Positions 34,990 to 45,796 of a stretch of DNA of 64,000 nt are shown here, in pieces. Position numbers and translations under genes: made by a program. Below the pieces are notes generated by a model. It made no database searches and had not been told where the DNA came from. It saw only the letters and a list, made by a program, of their open reading frames with translations. This DNA comes from Lycorma delicatula (lineage: Eukaryota > Arthropoda > Insecta > Hemiptera > Fulgoridae): the NCBI RefSeq assembly GCF_047948215.1, contig NC_134455.1:296459647-296523646 (forward strand), given 5' to 3'. The first letter of the stretch is position 1. Every line of letters starts with the position of its first letter.

Positions 34990-35554
34990 CTGTGTTCTTT
35001 TGCACGTATAGAGAGAGAATTTACGACTGGTCATACCTATAAATATCATGTTACAATTTTCACAACCTAAACAATATAGCCCTTATTTATCAAGATTAGC
35101 ATAATTATTATATGATATCTTATTATAATTATTATTAATATATTTGACTAATTTATTATTTGTAGTATATTCAAGTGTTATATTAATTCTTTTATACAAC
35201 TTTTCAATTCCTAGACTAAATGGAGTGTATACATTTATTATATATATTTTTTCCTTTTTATCTGGTAATAATTTTATATTTTTGTATTAATTCTACTATT
35301 TATTTTATAAATAAATAAAAGGCTTTATATAAAAGTGCATTAAAAACTGCCATCTTTTGGGACCATGGATGAAATTAATTATTGTATCACTTGAAGAAGG
35401 TTTACGATATATATCTAATTTTATTTTGTTATTTATTTTATTGTTATATATTTTTATATCTAAAAAATTTAAGCAATTGTCATTTACTATCTCCATAATA
35501 AATATTATGTGTTTGTCAATTTTATTAAATTTATCTAATACTGTATTTGATTAA
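34990..35554 (-). pseudogene. Penelope-like element: reverse transcriptase C-end plus GIY-YIG endonuclease
   Basis: The minus strand first encodes the late palm/thumb region of a Penelope-type reverse transcriptase: IVNDNCLNFLDIKIYNNK, then KLDIYRKPSSSDTIINF (35305-35496). A linker follows with YTPFSLGIEKLYKRINITLE and TNNKLVKYINNNYNK. Last is a GIY-YIG-type nuclease start with GLYCLGCENCNMIFIGMTSR near 35020-35085. This order (reverse transcriptase then GIY-YIG) defines endonuclease-bearing Penelope-like elements, which copy themselves by target-primed reverse transcription. A stop before GLYC and the missing upstream palm (no catalytic YADD-type motif in the fragment) show it is dead. The 5' side ends abruptly near 35560-35580, where an inverted copy begins. 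Confidence 0.8.
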
Positions 35555-35584
35555 TTTTGAATATTTCCATTATATATTGATAAT

Positions 35585-35690
35585 GATTGTAACATGATAT
35601 AAATTGGTATGACCAATCGTAAATTTGATATACGTGCGTGCAAAAGAACAAATGGATAATGTAAAAAACAATAAATCAGAAAAGTTTAAG
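35585..35690 (+). pseudogene. Inverted Penelope-like GIY-YIG fragment
   Basis: The plus strand encodes DCNMI, a stop, then IGMTNRKFDIRACKRTNG, which corresponds residue by residue to CNMIFIGMTSRKF on the minus strand at about 35005-35075. The DNA similarity continues into CAATAAATCAGAAAA against CAATAAACCAGAAAA near 34965. This is therefore an inverted copy of the 3' part of the same element, starting within about 100 bp of the minus-strand relic's truncated 5' end. Confidence 0.75.
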
Positions 35691-37811
35691 TAGAGATTTC
35701 TTCGAAATTATTAAGATTGGATACAAACAAAAACGATAAGTAAACAAAATATAATTTTTATTAAATATTTTATATAGTACTCTGGTTATTTTAATTTATA
35801 GTTTAATTTTTATTAGTTTAGTTCAAGAATGCGATACAAGCCGAAGCAACTGAATTCAACATTGCAAACATGTAGTACACGTTCTGAAAGTATAATCATT
35901 ATAAGCATATGTCTTCAAAACAGATAAAATTATTGTATTATATTTTTACTTTTTATAGGTATGCGACAAATTTTTTTGTGAGTCTTATTAAACGAAACCT
36001 ACAATACTCCACGTACAAACTACAATCTTCTATTTGGTCTTCGTTTAAGTTAAAAGAGCCAAGAGTTGTTTTTCCCTGACATGCAGAAAATGTTGACTTA
36101 TGATAAAATAATCGTAGCGCTTTAAATCAGACTCGTAGGAAAATGATTGCATCATAAACCAAGTAGGTCGATATTGCACAGTGTGAAGTAATCTGCTCGT
36201 AGTAATATAGTCATAATTTTTTTAATTGCAACAATACTCAGGAAAAAATTTATCGCCTTAAGTGTGTTTTTTTTTTACTAATCTTGAAAAATCTAAATAT
36301 TTTGAATTTAACCCTAGTGTTCAAGATCTCAGTTTTTTTTACAGTAGGTTAAATATTTTGTTTCAAATATTCAATGTACGGTATTTTAAATATTACCTTG
36401 ATTAATTAATTTATTAATTAATAATTTAAATAAATAAATATATGCACAAGTTTTAAAATATTTATTAATAATTAATAAATTAATTACCTGGCTTGATTAA
36501 TTAAAATTTTTCAGATGATACTTATGAATCTTTTGGGGAGGAGAAGTTAATATTTCATTAAAATTCATTTTAATAGCAGTGGTTAGCAGCGCTTTTTTGA
36601 TTTATCGAAGTGTTTTTCCCCTGTTAATGATTTTAATTTTCAGTTAAAATTTCTTTAAAAAGTTTTATTTAATGGTATATTACTTTAATCGGTTTTTTGT
36701 TTTGTTGCTATTTTGTAGTAATTCAGTTTATTATATTTGTTGTTACACAAGATCAAAATTGTCTTATTTCATGTTCTGGTTATTGTAGGCTACATTTGTA
36801 AAAAAACGTTTTTTTAAAATTCATCATTTATGAACTTCTTTTAAGTCTTTTTATGACTTATATATATATCTATATATATATAGATATGACATTATATTTA
36901 TAAATTTATTATAAATATATATATACATAATATATATTTATAAATAAATATCTGCAAAACTTCTTTTCTATGCTCTATTAATAATGAAAGCAGTTATCCA
37001 ATAATACATTTTTTAATAAATAAAAATAGACATTAAAATTTTATAGCAAGATATCCAGTTATTAGATTTAGATACAGTATATTGATAAAAGCTGTCAAAT
37101 TGTTGTTGGTAAAGCACTCAGTGTATAGTGTAAGTATTGTGTGCATCGTTTCAAAAAGTTGTATGTTAAAATTTTGTCAGGTCGTTTGCTACTCGTTTCG
37201 TCTCGTACAGAACACAAAAAGGAAAGAAACCTTGCTTGCATTCACGAAAAAATAGGGGATAAAGAAAAACTTCCCTCACATTTTATTTGCAATAGCTCTT
37301 CAATACACTCGTACTCTATTCTGAAGTGTTTCGAAAAAAAACAAATTTCGTATGATTGTCGCGTCAAATAATTGCTATGTTAGAATGTTTAAACGAAATT
37401 TTAATAATGGTGATTTATTGATTTATTTTTACAATTCAACATCGTAACAGTTACCTGCCGGTGAAAATTTTCGTTTAATTTTTTTGTCTTGAAATCAGGC
37501 TAAATAAGATTTACTGCTTTTTTGATTATAAATCAGATTTACATGAAGAAGAAACAAATCTTCAATAAGGTTCACAAAAATGTGATATGCTATATTTCTT
37601 CTACGTTAAAATTAGTATTAGATCGATGGGCATGTAGCTTACAGCTAATGGTTGTTGACAGGTGGGTGAGCATTGGACGTTTTTCCGTTAATTATTAATG
37701 AAAAAGTAATTATAAATAAAAAGTAAACAAGTAAATAATATAAATGTTTCATTAAAATAAAATCCTGATGCTTATGTAAAAACCAAACACTGTTTCAAAG
37801 AGAGAATTTGA
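35691..37811. other. AT-rich spacer with AT microsatellites
   Basis: No gene recognised. A/T-only palindromic stretches lie at 36395-36500 and a TATA-type microsatellite at 36858-36950. The plus-strand frame 37141-37371 has no identifiable motif. Confidence 0.5.
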
Positions 37812-37897
37812 AATCGGAGTCCATTATCGTATTTCTTAAAAAAAAAAAAATACAATAATGAAATTACTTATTAGAAATACGATAATGGACTTTTCCG
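37812..37897. repeat. Mini foldback, 18-bp perfect arms extended to ~25 bp
   Basis: GTCCATTATCGTATTTCT (37819-37836) is repeated in exact reverse complement at 37873-37890. Beyond it, ATCGGA on the left and its complement with a 3-base gap on the right extend the arms. The A-rich loop is 36 bp. Confidence 0.9.
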
Positions 37898-39090
37898 ATG
37901 TTGGTTGTATACGAGTCACCATATATCTTTGCCGATGATTAACGTAAAAAAAAACTCCGAAATTGCATTTCGTTACTAAAATTTATCTTCAAAAATAAAA
38001 GACAAGTAAGAAACATACCCTTTATATATATTTTATAAAAAAAACCCAATTTTTACGCTCACTAGCTCATATAAAATTTATAGTCTCTCCTACTACCTTT
38101 CTAATGGTTAATTTTCTCTCTTAGTCTTCATCCATTTTAGGCGTTTTTGTATCAGTGGTTGCAGTCAAGACATGAACAAGAAAAAACATGATATACATTT
38201 TTTTAGGTTATAACTATTTCAGTTCAAAGAAATAGTTGATATAAAAACAAAAAAAAAATAAAGTTGATATGCTCGTATTAGCAGATTGAATAAGAAAACG
38301 TGTACAGTAATTAAGTGTAACAATTATTAAAACGGGAACAAAATTATTTTTATATGAAATGTAAAAAAAAATAATTTAAATAACTCTTGCATTAATTGTT
38401 ACGATCCTGTAATGAACAGACTAGTAGACTGTAGCTACTAATAGAGACTGGTTCTCATTAATCATTTTTGTACAAACATTACTGCACATCAAGCTTACTA
38501 CGGGAAATATATAATCACGCTTTTATTAACAAAATATCTCTTCATTCGCCACTTAATAATGGGTGTTTTTCATTAACTTTTTCTTTCTCGGCTTATCGAT
38601 ATGAAAATCTTTAATATTTAGAATTACTGAATGAAATAATTATTACTAGAAAAATTTCCGTTTACCGGAAACCACCCAGATTTAGCGAGGAAGAGAAAAG
38701 ATAGCTAATTATGCATTTAATAGGACTTATTTTTAGGATATTTTGCACGTTTCACGTTGATGTAAAATCTAAATACGTTAAAATATTATGCGAAAAAAGA
38801 TTCTTTTCTTTACTCTTCAATGTAGTAAGAAAGATTTAGTAACGAAAAATCGGAGAGTAATAGAAAGTGATTATAAAGCGAGTTGTTAAACTTCAAATTC
38901 ATCGGCCATGATATCATGCAACATGTGTTACAGACTTTTTTCAATATTGTAATCTCACTTATGTTCCTCAATAGTATCCGTGCATATTGATAACAAATCG
39001 TAGGTTTGTAGGGTGTGTAGGGAACCAGCTATCCTTGAGAAGTTTCCGCCTCTGATCATGCTGTGGTAAAGTTCTTCACTGTTCTGCTAG
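37898..39090. other. AT-rich spacer
   Basis: No gene or clear repeat recognised. Sequence at 39001-39090 may be an extended tail of the adjoining SINE. Confidence 0.5.
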
Positions 39091-39243
39091 GCACCCTCCG
39101 GATCCACAGTTAAGCATTGCTTCAGAGGACGAGATGAATAATTTGTAGCGTGTGTAAAAATGCCATGCCTGACTAGGATTTGAACCCATAACCTCCGGAT
39201 GAAAGGTCTAGACGTTACCACTCGCGCTACGGAGGTCGGCCGG
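39091..39243 (-). repeat. tRNA-Glu-derived SINE, family A
   Basis: The minus strand begins CCGGCCGACCTCCGTAGCGC, then AGTGGTAACG, CTTTCATCCGGAGGTTATGG and GGTTCAAATCC (box B). It then has AGTCAGGCATGGCATTTTTA and CGCTACAAA. The tail reads CATCTCGTCCTCTGAAGCAA and GGATCCGGAGG, then departs from the A-rich end seen in the copy at 16613. Confidence 0.85.
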
Positions 39244-39379
39244 GCAATAGTGCCTAGCACTATTTATTATAATTATAAAAGAAAAGCTGGCAACACAGTT
39301 GTAGGACTTTGCCGTCACGCGGCTTTTTTCTGACGCATGTCTTACACACACAACTTAATTTAAAATATTTAAATATAAT

Positions 39380-39640
39380 ATTTTTTGTTTATTTAATTCA
39401 GTGTTTCTTACTAAAGCCCCCGCGAATACACCTCTACGTCAGTGCTACACTAGCGCTTCTTGTGGTGACAGAGGGTACTATTGACGCAGTAAACCCACTT
39501 TTTTGTTTTTTTAAAGAGGTGGGGAATCCAATTTACGGACGCCTAAGCAGTGTTGGGCTCGCTAACAGGATCCGCAAGATGGAGTTAACTGCGTATGCAT
39601 TCCTACGCGCTACCGACTAAACCACTCTCTCTACTACCCT
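39380..39640 (-). repeat. tRNA-like SINE, family C
   Basis: The minus strand has an A-box-like GGTTTAGTCGGTAGCGCG near 39600-39618 and GCGGATCC...GCGAGCCC in the box-B position. A body follows (AACACTGCTTAGGCGTCCG, TTGATGCAG-like and GACGTAGAGGTG-type phrases), ending in GAAACACTGAATTAAATAAA with an A-run. It differs in sequence from families A and B. It lies immediately next to the 3' end of the LINE at 39641. Confidence 0.6.
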
Positions 39641-40611
39641 CTCTGGAATAGCCAATGAGGCATTTCATCAGGGAGGGAGAGCTTGCCCAAACACACAACC
39701 ATACTCCAAGAAAACTACAAGTACTAATCCTAATACAGAAACATAATAATTATAATACAGTAATCAACATAATACAAACCAGTACTTACATAAAAATAGA
39801 TCAATGTAGAACATCATCTATACATAAAAACCAGGCACCCTCGTGCAGGAACAACTAGAACGTTATACAATTACAATATACATAATACAATCAAAATCAA
39901 CTTAAGCTAAGTACAACAAGGATCGCCCACGAGAAGGACAAAGACACAATAATCATGAAACAAATCGCAAACCATGATACAATCGAAATACAAACATACT
40001 ATACAGAGAAACAATTACAGAAAACTATAAAACTGTATAATCATAACACAAACCAAACATACATGATCATAGAACAATGCAACACCATCTATACACATAT
40101 GGTAGATACCGTCGTGCAGTAGCAAATTGAAACATCATATACAATCAAATAATAACAAAATGCATCCGAAATGAAACTTAAGTCAAGAATAACAAGGATC
40201 GCCACAATAAGGATCAGGGGTCATAATACATATTACAAAACAAGGATACAATCCATAATACAATTATCCTACACAGAAAGAAAAACAGACATCAAAATCA
40301 ATATATTAGACAACACCTATTACTAAACAGAAGTCATATATAATAATATACAGATTGATGTATATATCACATGTCACACCCAAAAGTCACAACGATCTAG
40401 TCACAGCTAACACTCATATCGCAGACACTGTGCGCACACTTGCCACGCTAACTACCAAGGCCGCTGTCCGACACATGAGCGGAGTGCCCGCAGCCTTATC
40501 ACGCCAAGGCGACTCCCTCACGTTTAGGGAGATCCCTAGGCGCTCAGCCGAGGGCCTGTCCGCCCACTTACCCTCCGACGCCTCGTTCTTGCACGGGTCT
40601 CTTCCTAGGTT
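39641..40611 (-). mobile_element. 3' untranslated region of the R1-clade LINE, with 272-bp tandem units
   Basis: Following the end of ORF2 on the minus strand is about 970 bp with strong strand asymmetry: the plus strand is rich in A and C and poor in G and T. At least two related units are visible. The phrases CATCTATACA, CGTCGTGCAG/CTCGTGCAGG, AACTTAAG and AACAAGGATCGCC occur around 39813-39930 and again around 40085-40205, giving a period of about 272 bp. The ORF at 40355-40627 and its minus-strand partner are shadows. Confidence 0.55.
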
Positions 40612-42680
40612 TTTAAATCTTGCATGACTGCCTTGATATAGTGTGTAATAGCTCTCCAATTTGTCTCTGAGTGCAGTAATATATCTTGCACTTCTTCTGG
40701 TGCGAACCTATCTTCTTTGTGTAGGGCTTCTAAAAGGCCTCTCCTCTCACGATCGTATCATGTGCATTTAAAAAAACACTTGTCGAGCGGTTTCCTCCTG
40801 GAAGACTGGGCATTCATCTGAATAGTCCAGGCCAAACCTAAACAAGTATGACCTGAAACCACCATGGCCCGCCAGAAACTGAGTTAGGAAGAACCGTGTC
40901 CAGGAAGCCGTGTCGCCTGCTGCTCCAGCGCTTAATGTTATTAATCATTCGATTTGTCCACCGTCCTCTCTCACACCGATCCCATCTCCGCTGCCATATA
41001 TTGCACTTTTCGCCCTTTATGCTAGCCGTTTGCAGCTTCCTTTCCTCTGTAGGGAGAGTCCTTATCTCTCTCACCCTTCTTCGTTGCTCGACTACCAGAT
41101 TGATAGGAAGAAGGCCTTCCTGCAATTGTGCGGCTGCCTTCCAAGCCTTCTGTAGCCGCACCCGAGACAGTCCGGTACGCAGATACAACGTGAGACAGCA
41201 CCGTGTGTGATGTGTCGCCAGAACTCCCCTGTATTTGGCGTACACCTTGGCTCCCGCTCACACCTGATCACCATACAGTAAAGTGGAGCGAGCCACACTT
41301 ATAAGAAGTTTCCATCGAGGTTGATGTGGTTCATTGCAGTTAGGCAGTAGAGCAACGACTATCCCACCGGGTTGGTCTAGTGGTGAACGCTTCTTCCCAA
41401 ATCAGCTGATTTGGAAATTCGAGAGTTCCAGCGTTCAAGTCCTAGTAAAGCCGGACCGGGAGACTTGTACGTTGACATACGTGCCACAGCAGCAGCAGCC
41501 AGCTCCTCTTTAGTGAATGGCGATAAAGGGTCCTCGTCTCTTTTTTCATCCATCACATCCTTTCCCCACGGGGAAATAGTCCTTCGATAATGGGTGTTAT
41601 CTCGTTTGCTTCCCGTGACATGGGTACCCTAGGTTTCAGGGCCCTTTTTACTAATAGCCTATAAAGCCTTCCCCATGAGTCTGAGTCTATTTCTGCTAAG
41701 AGACTCTTCCAGCAGGATTTCTTAGTCTCTTATAATTGCTCAAGTTGCTTCCTACATTCCTTAAGTTTGGCGTTATAGAGCGCCCTGAGAGAATCCAAGT
41801 GCGCACGCGTGGCCAGCCTCCTGTTTTTGTGACACTCTTTCCATTTATTTTAGGAATCAACAAATACATAGATGGACGGCCCTGCCAGCATACTTTCTCG
41901 GGAGCGTATTATCACAAACCTCTCTAAGTATATCATTCAGATGCAGTGCTTTGACTATTTCGGCAATGCCCATCAGAGCTAATTCCCTAGTGAATGCTTC
42001 CTTATCTGACGTCCTGGTAATCCAGCCTGTTTCCACAGCCTTACCTTGCTCACGTCTGTCGCCGAAAGTGATCGACATGATTATGAGGTGGTGATCACTA
42101 GTGGAGTACCTCTCCCATATACGCCAATACGCCAACTATGAACCCGGGCAGCACTCTCCGGAGTGGCAAAGCTTAGGTCGACTATAGATACACTTAACCC
42201 TTTTCTGTACGTCTATTAATCACCGTAATTGAGACACACCATATCCAAAGCCGCAGCAGTCTCAATCATGATTCTTCCTCTAGAATTAGTTCTTGTAGAC
42301 CCCCGTGCAATAGACCACACATTAAAATCGCCGGCCATAATTGCGCAGTGTGCATGGAGGTCCCTTGCAATAGATGTCAGGATCTCTGTGTACCTTTCGT
42401 CGCTCACATTAGGCGAGATATAACAAGAGTAGTAATACTCATGTCCTACCCTCGCTCTCACGTAACCTATTCCATAGTATATCTCTCCAATAGGCATTTG
42501 CTTACACATCTATATAGTCGCAGTCCTGTCCTAAGATAGAATCCATACCATAGGAGGACGAGTGCCATACGGCTCTGAGATGAGCGCTGCATCTGCGCTC
42601 ATCTCCGATGCATGTCTGGCCAACATATCATTAGCCAGCTCCGCGTGGTTTAGATTTACCTGTATTATCATAATGTTCAT
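40612..42680 (-). pseudogene. R1-clade LINE ORF2: AP endonuclease and C-terminus, reverse transcriptase core deleted
   Basis: Reading begins at the in-frame Met at 42680 (MNIMIIQVNLNHAELANDM). The AP-type endonuclease retains NLNH, ISEPYG, MAGDFNVWS (near 42320) and STSDHHLIIMS (near 42090), so its catalytic Asn, Glu, Asp/Asn and Ser-Asp-His are all present. A linker follows with RALYNAKLKECRKQLEQL, then LSPFTKEELAAAAVARMSTY and KSPGPA at the start of the reverse transcriptase. The catalytic palm is missing and a SINE head occupies the break. Coding resumes at VALLPNCNE...RWKLLISVARSTLLYG. The diagnostic C-terminal block follows (WQRRWDRCERGRWTNRMI, near 41000), then CPVFQEETARQ and ITHYIKAVMQDLKT with a stop near 40612. 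Several frameshifts and stops are present. Confidence 0.9.
41366..41452 (+). repeat. SINE family B head at the LINE deletion breakpoint
   Basis: The plus strand reads CCGGGTTGGTCTAGTGGTGA then ACGC (A box), AATCAGCTGATTTGG and GCGTTCAAGTCC (box B), ending at AGCCGG where LINE sequence resumes. Only the ~85-bp tRNA-like head is present. The body and tail seen in other family B copies are absent. Confidence 0.8.
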
Positions 42681-43300
42681 TTCTTTGCCAAATGTTGACC
42701 GGTCCTCCCCCGGTTGCTGCGAGTTTGTTTCCATACCATCCCCACTGGGACACAAGAAGGAGCCAGTGTGGTGTCCCTCCGTGCCACATATCAGGCATTT
42801 AGACGCCGAAGTACAATCAGCCACTCTATGGCCCGCACTGCCGCAATTAAAGCAGGCAGTGGACCTATCATCGCCGCTGAAATCCCTGGCCGTGTGTCCC
42901 GCCTCAAGGCACCGAAACACCGCAGAGGTTGTTCTCTTATGTCTACTCAGAGCGACAGCAGACCAATCCATCAGGTCCTTCTTTGCTATTAGCGATGCCA
43001 CAGGTGCTGGTACCCGGCAGAAGGCAACTTATGTCTTGTCGTATCCAGGTCGTATTGCATACTGCACGTCGTCGGGAAGTTCAGTGCCAGCAATCTTCCG
43101 CAGTCCATCTGTTATGTCTCCACCTTGTGTATCACATGTGAGATTCCTTATGCGCATTGCAGCGAATCTGGTCTTTGCCGTCACCGTCTCTTCCTTTATC
43201 GTGGTTGTGCTCGATTGTTTGAACTCCCCAGCGTTTCTCATTTCTTCCCTAACTTTAATTTCCATATGATTTCCGGTCCTGCGCGTGGAAAGAATTTCTG
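42681..43300 (-). pseudogene. R1-clade LINE ORF1 (gag-like), zinc-knuckle part
   Basis: The open frame 42531-43001 carries CFNCGSAGHRVADC and CLICGTEGHHTGSFLC, two CCHC-type knuckles, with a degraded third one upstream (FRCLEAGHTARDF, first and last Cys lost). R1-clade gag proteins usually have three such knuckles, which bind the element's RNA. Upstream, in another frame, 43029-43265 gives MEIKVREEMRNAGEFKQ and IAGTELPDDVQYAIRPG, the usual region before the knuckles. One frameshift near 43015 separates them. The knuckle frame runs in frame into ORF2 at 42680, whereas the two ORFs usually overlap in different frames. The long plus-strand frame 42562-43269 is a shadow. Confidence 0.85.
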
Positions 43301-44190
43301 TATTATTCCTTGCTCCGCACCGTTTTCAAATGATCTGCGTATGCCGCAGTGGGCTTCAGCACCAGTGTTTCAACTTTCTGTGTGGGTACAGTCATTGTTT
43401 CTTCATTACGTACGAACAAAAGTATGCCTCCAGGGGCAAAAAGATATTTTCCCCCTGTCTTCTTCCCTTTATATTCTACTATCCTCCTAGTTAAGTAGTT
43501 CCGTAAATCTCTGTTTTCAGTTCATCAGGTTTCCTTCAATTCAGCTTTTTAACCTTATTAAAGACATCCACAACGGATTGTGCAAGGTTGTTGCATTCGC
43601 CGGAATCTACATATGCGATATGAAATTTATTAATTGGAGGCTTTTCAGAGCCCCTCTCCAATCAGCCTTGCTTCACGAGAGGTTGTCAGCAGATTCCCAG
43701 CCTCGATCCCTGAGGCATTAAGTAGCCATGCTACTTGAGGGTGCCTTGTAGTCAGGTTCTCATGTGATTTATTCTCAATAAGTCCATTCAAATGAATCAC
43801 CGCAATACTATCCGTGCTCCGTTTCTTTTGTCTGGCAGCCCAATGTAGGTGTTTCGGTATACATTCTTTGGACAGTTTCTTTTAATGAAATCTACCATTT
43901 CCCTATCAGGAATTCCATTTTTAAACCTATCTGTGATTGAACAGCCGGTGGGAGCCACAGTTTGTGTACGTCACCTCTGCTGTCTGTTTTTCTCCTTTAA
44001 TGAAGGTATTATCGCTCACCACCTCCTTAATTCCTTAACAGCAATACTTAGATCCGCAGAGACCTTCTTTATATTTCTTTTCACCGTTTTGTTGATGCTT
44101 TTCTTGAGAGGCCACATGCCAATCGCTGCAGATTTGCAACAAGGTCCTCTAGCTTCGCGGGAAGTATTTCCTCATCGGTGAGGATATTCC
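43301..44190 (-). pseudogene. Coding-like relic, probably upstream part of the LINE ORF1
   Basis: The minus strand gives interrupted but plausible protein: DEEILPAKLEDLVANLQRLA, SADLSIAVKELRRW, DRFKNGIPDREMVDFIKRNC, YIGLPDKRNGAR and AYVDSGECNNLAQSVVDVF. It is continuous with the zinc-knuckle segment and has the same raised GC. I recognise no specific gag motif, so it might be a separate retroelement. The plus-strand frame 43849-44181 is a shadow. Part of this stretch recurs at 45641-45755. Confidence 0.5.
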
Positions 44191-44600
44191 TTGTTTTATG
44201 CACATCGGCCTTTTTTGTAACATTTGTCCCATGACGAGTGGGTAGCTATTTAGACTGTGCGTCGGGTGTCGCTACGCAGTGCCGGCCTTCACGGATGTGG
44301 CCTCCATATCAGTGTGCCACTCCGCAATATATTCTTCCATTTAGTGTTTCAAAAGGATTGTCTGATGTTAAAAATAGCTCTATGGCTCACACCAAGTCCG
44401 GTAATGTCCCACACACGTTATCTAAGATAGTAAAACTTTTGAGAGGAAGGTGTAGGGGATCGAAAAGTAGATTTCTGGGGGGGGGAGGTCGTCGGGAAAA
44501 ATTCAGGGTGTGGGGTGCTTCGGGGGTCCTGTCTAGTGCCCGAAGGGTAAGGGTTTTGGAGCTAGGGGCCCAGGAGCTTAGATATAGGGAAAATTAGCTT
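44191..44600. other. G-rich stretch, possible LINE 5' untranslated region
   Basis: Directly upstream of the LINE relic on the minus strand. On the plus strand 44450-44570 is G-rich, with a run of nine G at about 44477-44485 and several GGG groups. The plus-strand frame 44238-44597 has no recognisable motif. Around 44580-44610 lies an imperfect inverted repeat of ATAGGGAAA/TTTCCCCTAT. Confidence 0.4.
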
Positions 44601-45640
44601 TCCCCTATATAAATCTACGGTGGGACTTAAGGAAATAAATGAAGTGAAAAATAAAATTCCAAAAGTCAAGGTTTATGACTCAAGGGAAGAAAAAACTAAG
44701 TTTTTAACACTGAATAAACTAGGAAAAATACCAAAAATTATACTAGATGTTTGTCACGAAGAAGGCTAACCCAATAAAGCTAACCTAAATTCACGCCACG
44801 TGCTTTTTAACGCGCAAAATCTGGCGGACTTTACCAAGTCTAGATTTTAACCTTAAAAGGATATTTCACTGTTTTTTCTTATTATATCAATTTAAACCTA
44901 TTGCATGCGATAATTTATGTTCAATAATGTTACTTATATTATTAATGAATGTAGGAGTGTATATAAATAATTGAAGTTTCTAAACTACTCAAAATGCATT
45001 TTATAACACTAATAAAATACGCTTTACACGTCCCACGTGGTTTATAGACTTGTTCAGAAAATGACTTATAACTAAACAACCGTTAGTTTTATCACTTATA
45101 CACTATTTAAACTATAATTCAGTCCGCTTAATAATGGGTATCCGGAAACATACTAATATCTCGCAGGTAGTGCTGAAATGGTGTCCAACCGTACAGAATA
45201 TCTCGTTCCTTTCAGTATACCCACTTAGCCACTAGTTTAGAGAACTTTTTGGGATGGGGATGCGAATTTGCAATATATGTTTTTGCAGATATTGTTTTTT
45301 AATTGTTAACAATTGTGCCTAAGAAAAATAAGACCTTAATTAGGCCAAATATCGAGATACTGAGGGTGACCTTGCTCTAACCCTCCCCTTGACCTTTTAA
45401 GTTGAAAATTTAATGGCATCAATGCCCCATATACCAAGTTTGATCAAAATTGGTCCGTAGTTTTGGAGATATAAGGTGATTTAGAATGTGACACCAAACA
45501 CATAAACACGTACATACGAACACCCGGAAACTTTTCATCCGGTTTTATGGGTTCCTTAGGTGTCAAAACCTCAATATCTGGTGAAAACGGCATATGCACA
45601 AATTGGACTGATTACAATACTTTCTCTCCTACATATCCAA
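44601..45640. repeat. Spacer ending in a dispersed insect-type repeat
   Basis: No gene is visible. From about 45360 the plus strand carries phrases common to dispersed repeats in insect genomes, such as CCAAGTTTGATCAAAATTGG, AGTTTTGGAGATATAAGG, GGAAACTTTTCATCCGG and ATGGGTTCCTTAGG, up to about 45640. Confidence 0.5.
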
Positions 45641-45755
45641 AAAACCACCACCCTCCTTAATTCCTTTACAGCAATACTCAAATCCGCATCGACCTGCTTT
45701 ATATTTCTTTTCACCGTTGGGCTTTGTTGATGCTTTTCATGAGAGGTCACATAAT
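45641..45755 (-). repeat. Second copy of a LINE ORF1 fragment
   Basis: The plus-strand phrases CCACCCTCCTTAATTCCTTT, ACAGCAATACT, TTTATATTTCTTTTCACCGT and TTGTTGATGCTTTTC match 44020-44120 nearly base for base, in the same orientation. The two copies bracket about 1.5 kb. Confidence 0.85.
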
Positions 45756-45774
45756 ATAGCTCTGCAGAGCTATA
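45755..45774. repeat. Perfect 20-bp palindrome
   Basis: TATAGCTCTGCAGAGCTATA is its own reverse complement. It lies immediately after the repeated LINE fragment. Confidence 0.85.
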
Positions 45775-45796
45775 GCGCTAGACGGGAAAATAATAA

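Noticed and set aside
36858..36950. Replication origin or matrix attachment site
   Set aside because: Only TATA microsatellite sequence is visible. Composition alone does not support either call.
40838..41298. Several overlapping frames on both strands
   Set aside because: Only the minus frame with WQRRWDRCERGRWTNRMI is meaningful (LINE C-terminus). The others are shadows.
42562..43269. Longest plus-strand open frame (235 codons)
   Set aside because: It lies opposite the LINE ORF1/ORF2 coding strand, which carries clear zinc knuckles and endonuclease motifs, so it is a shadow.
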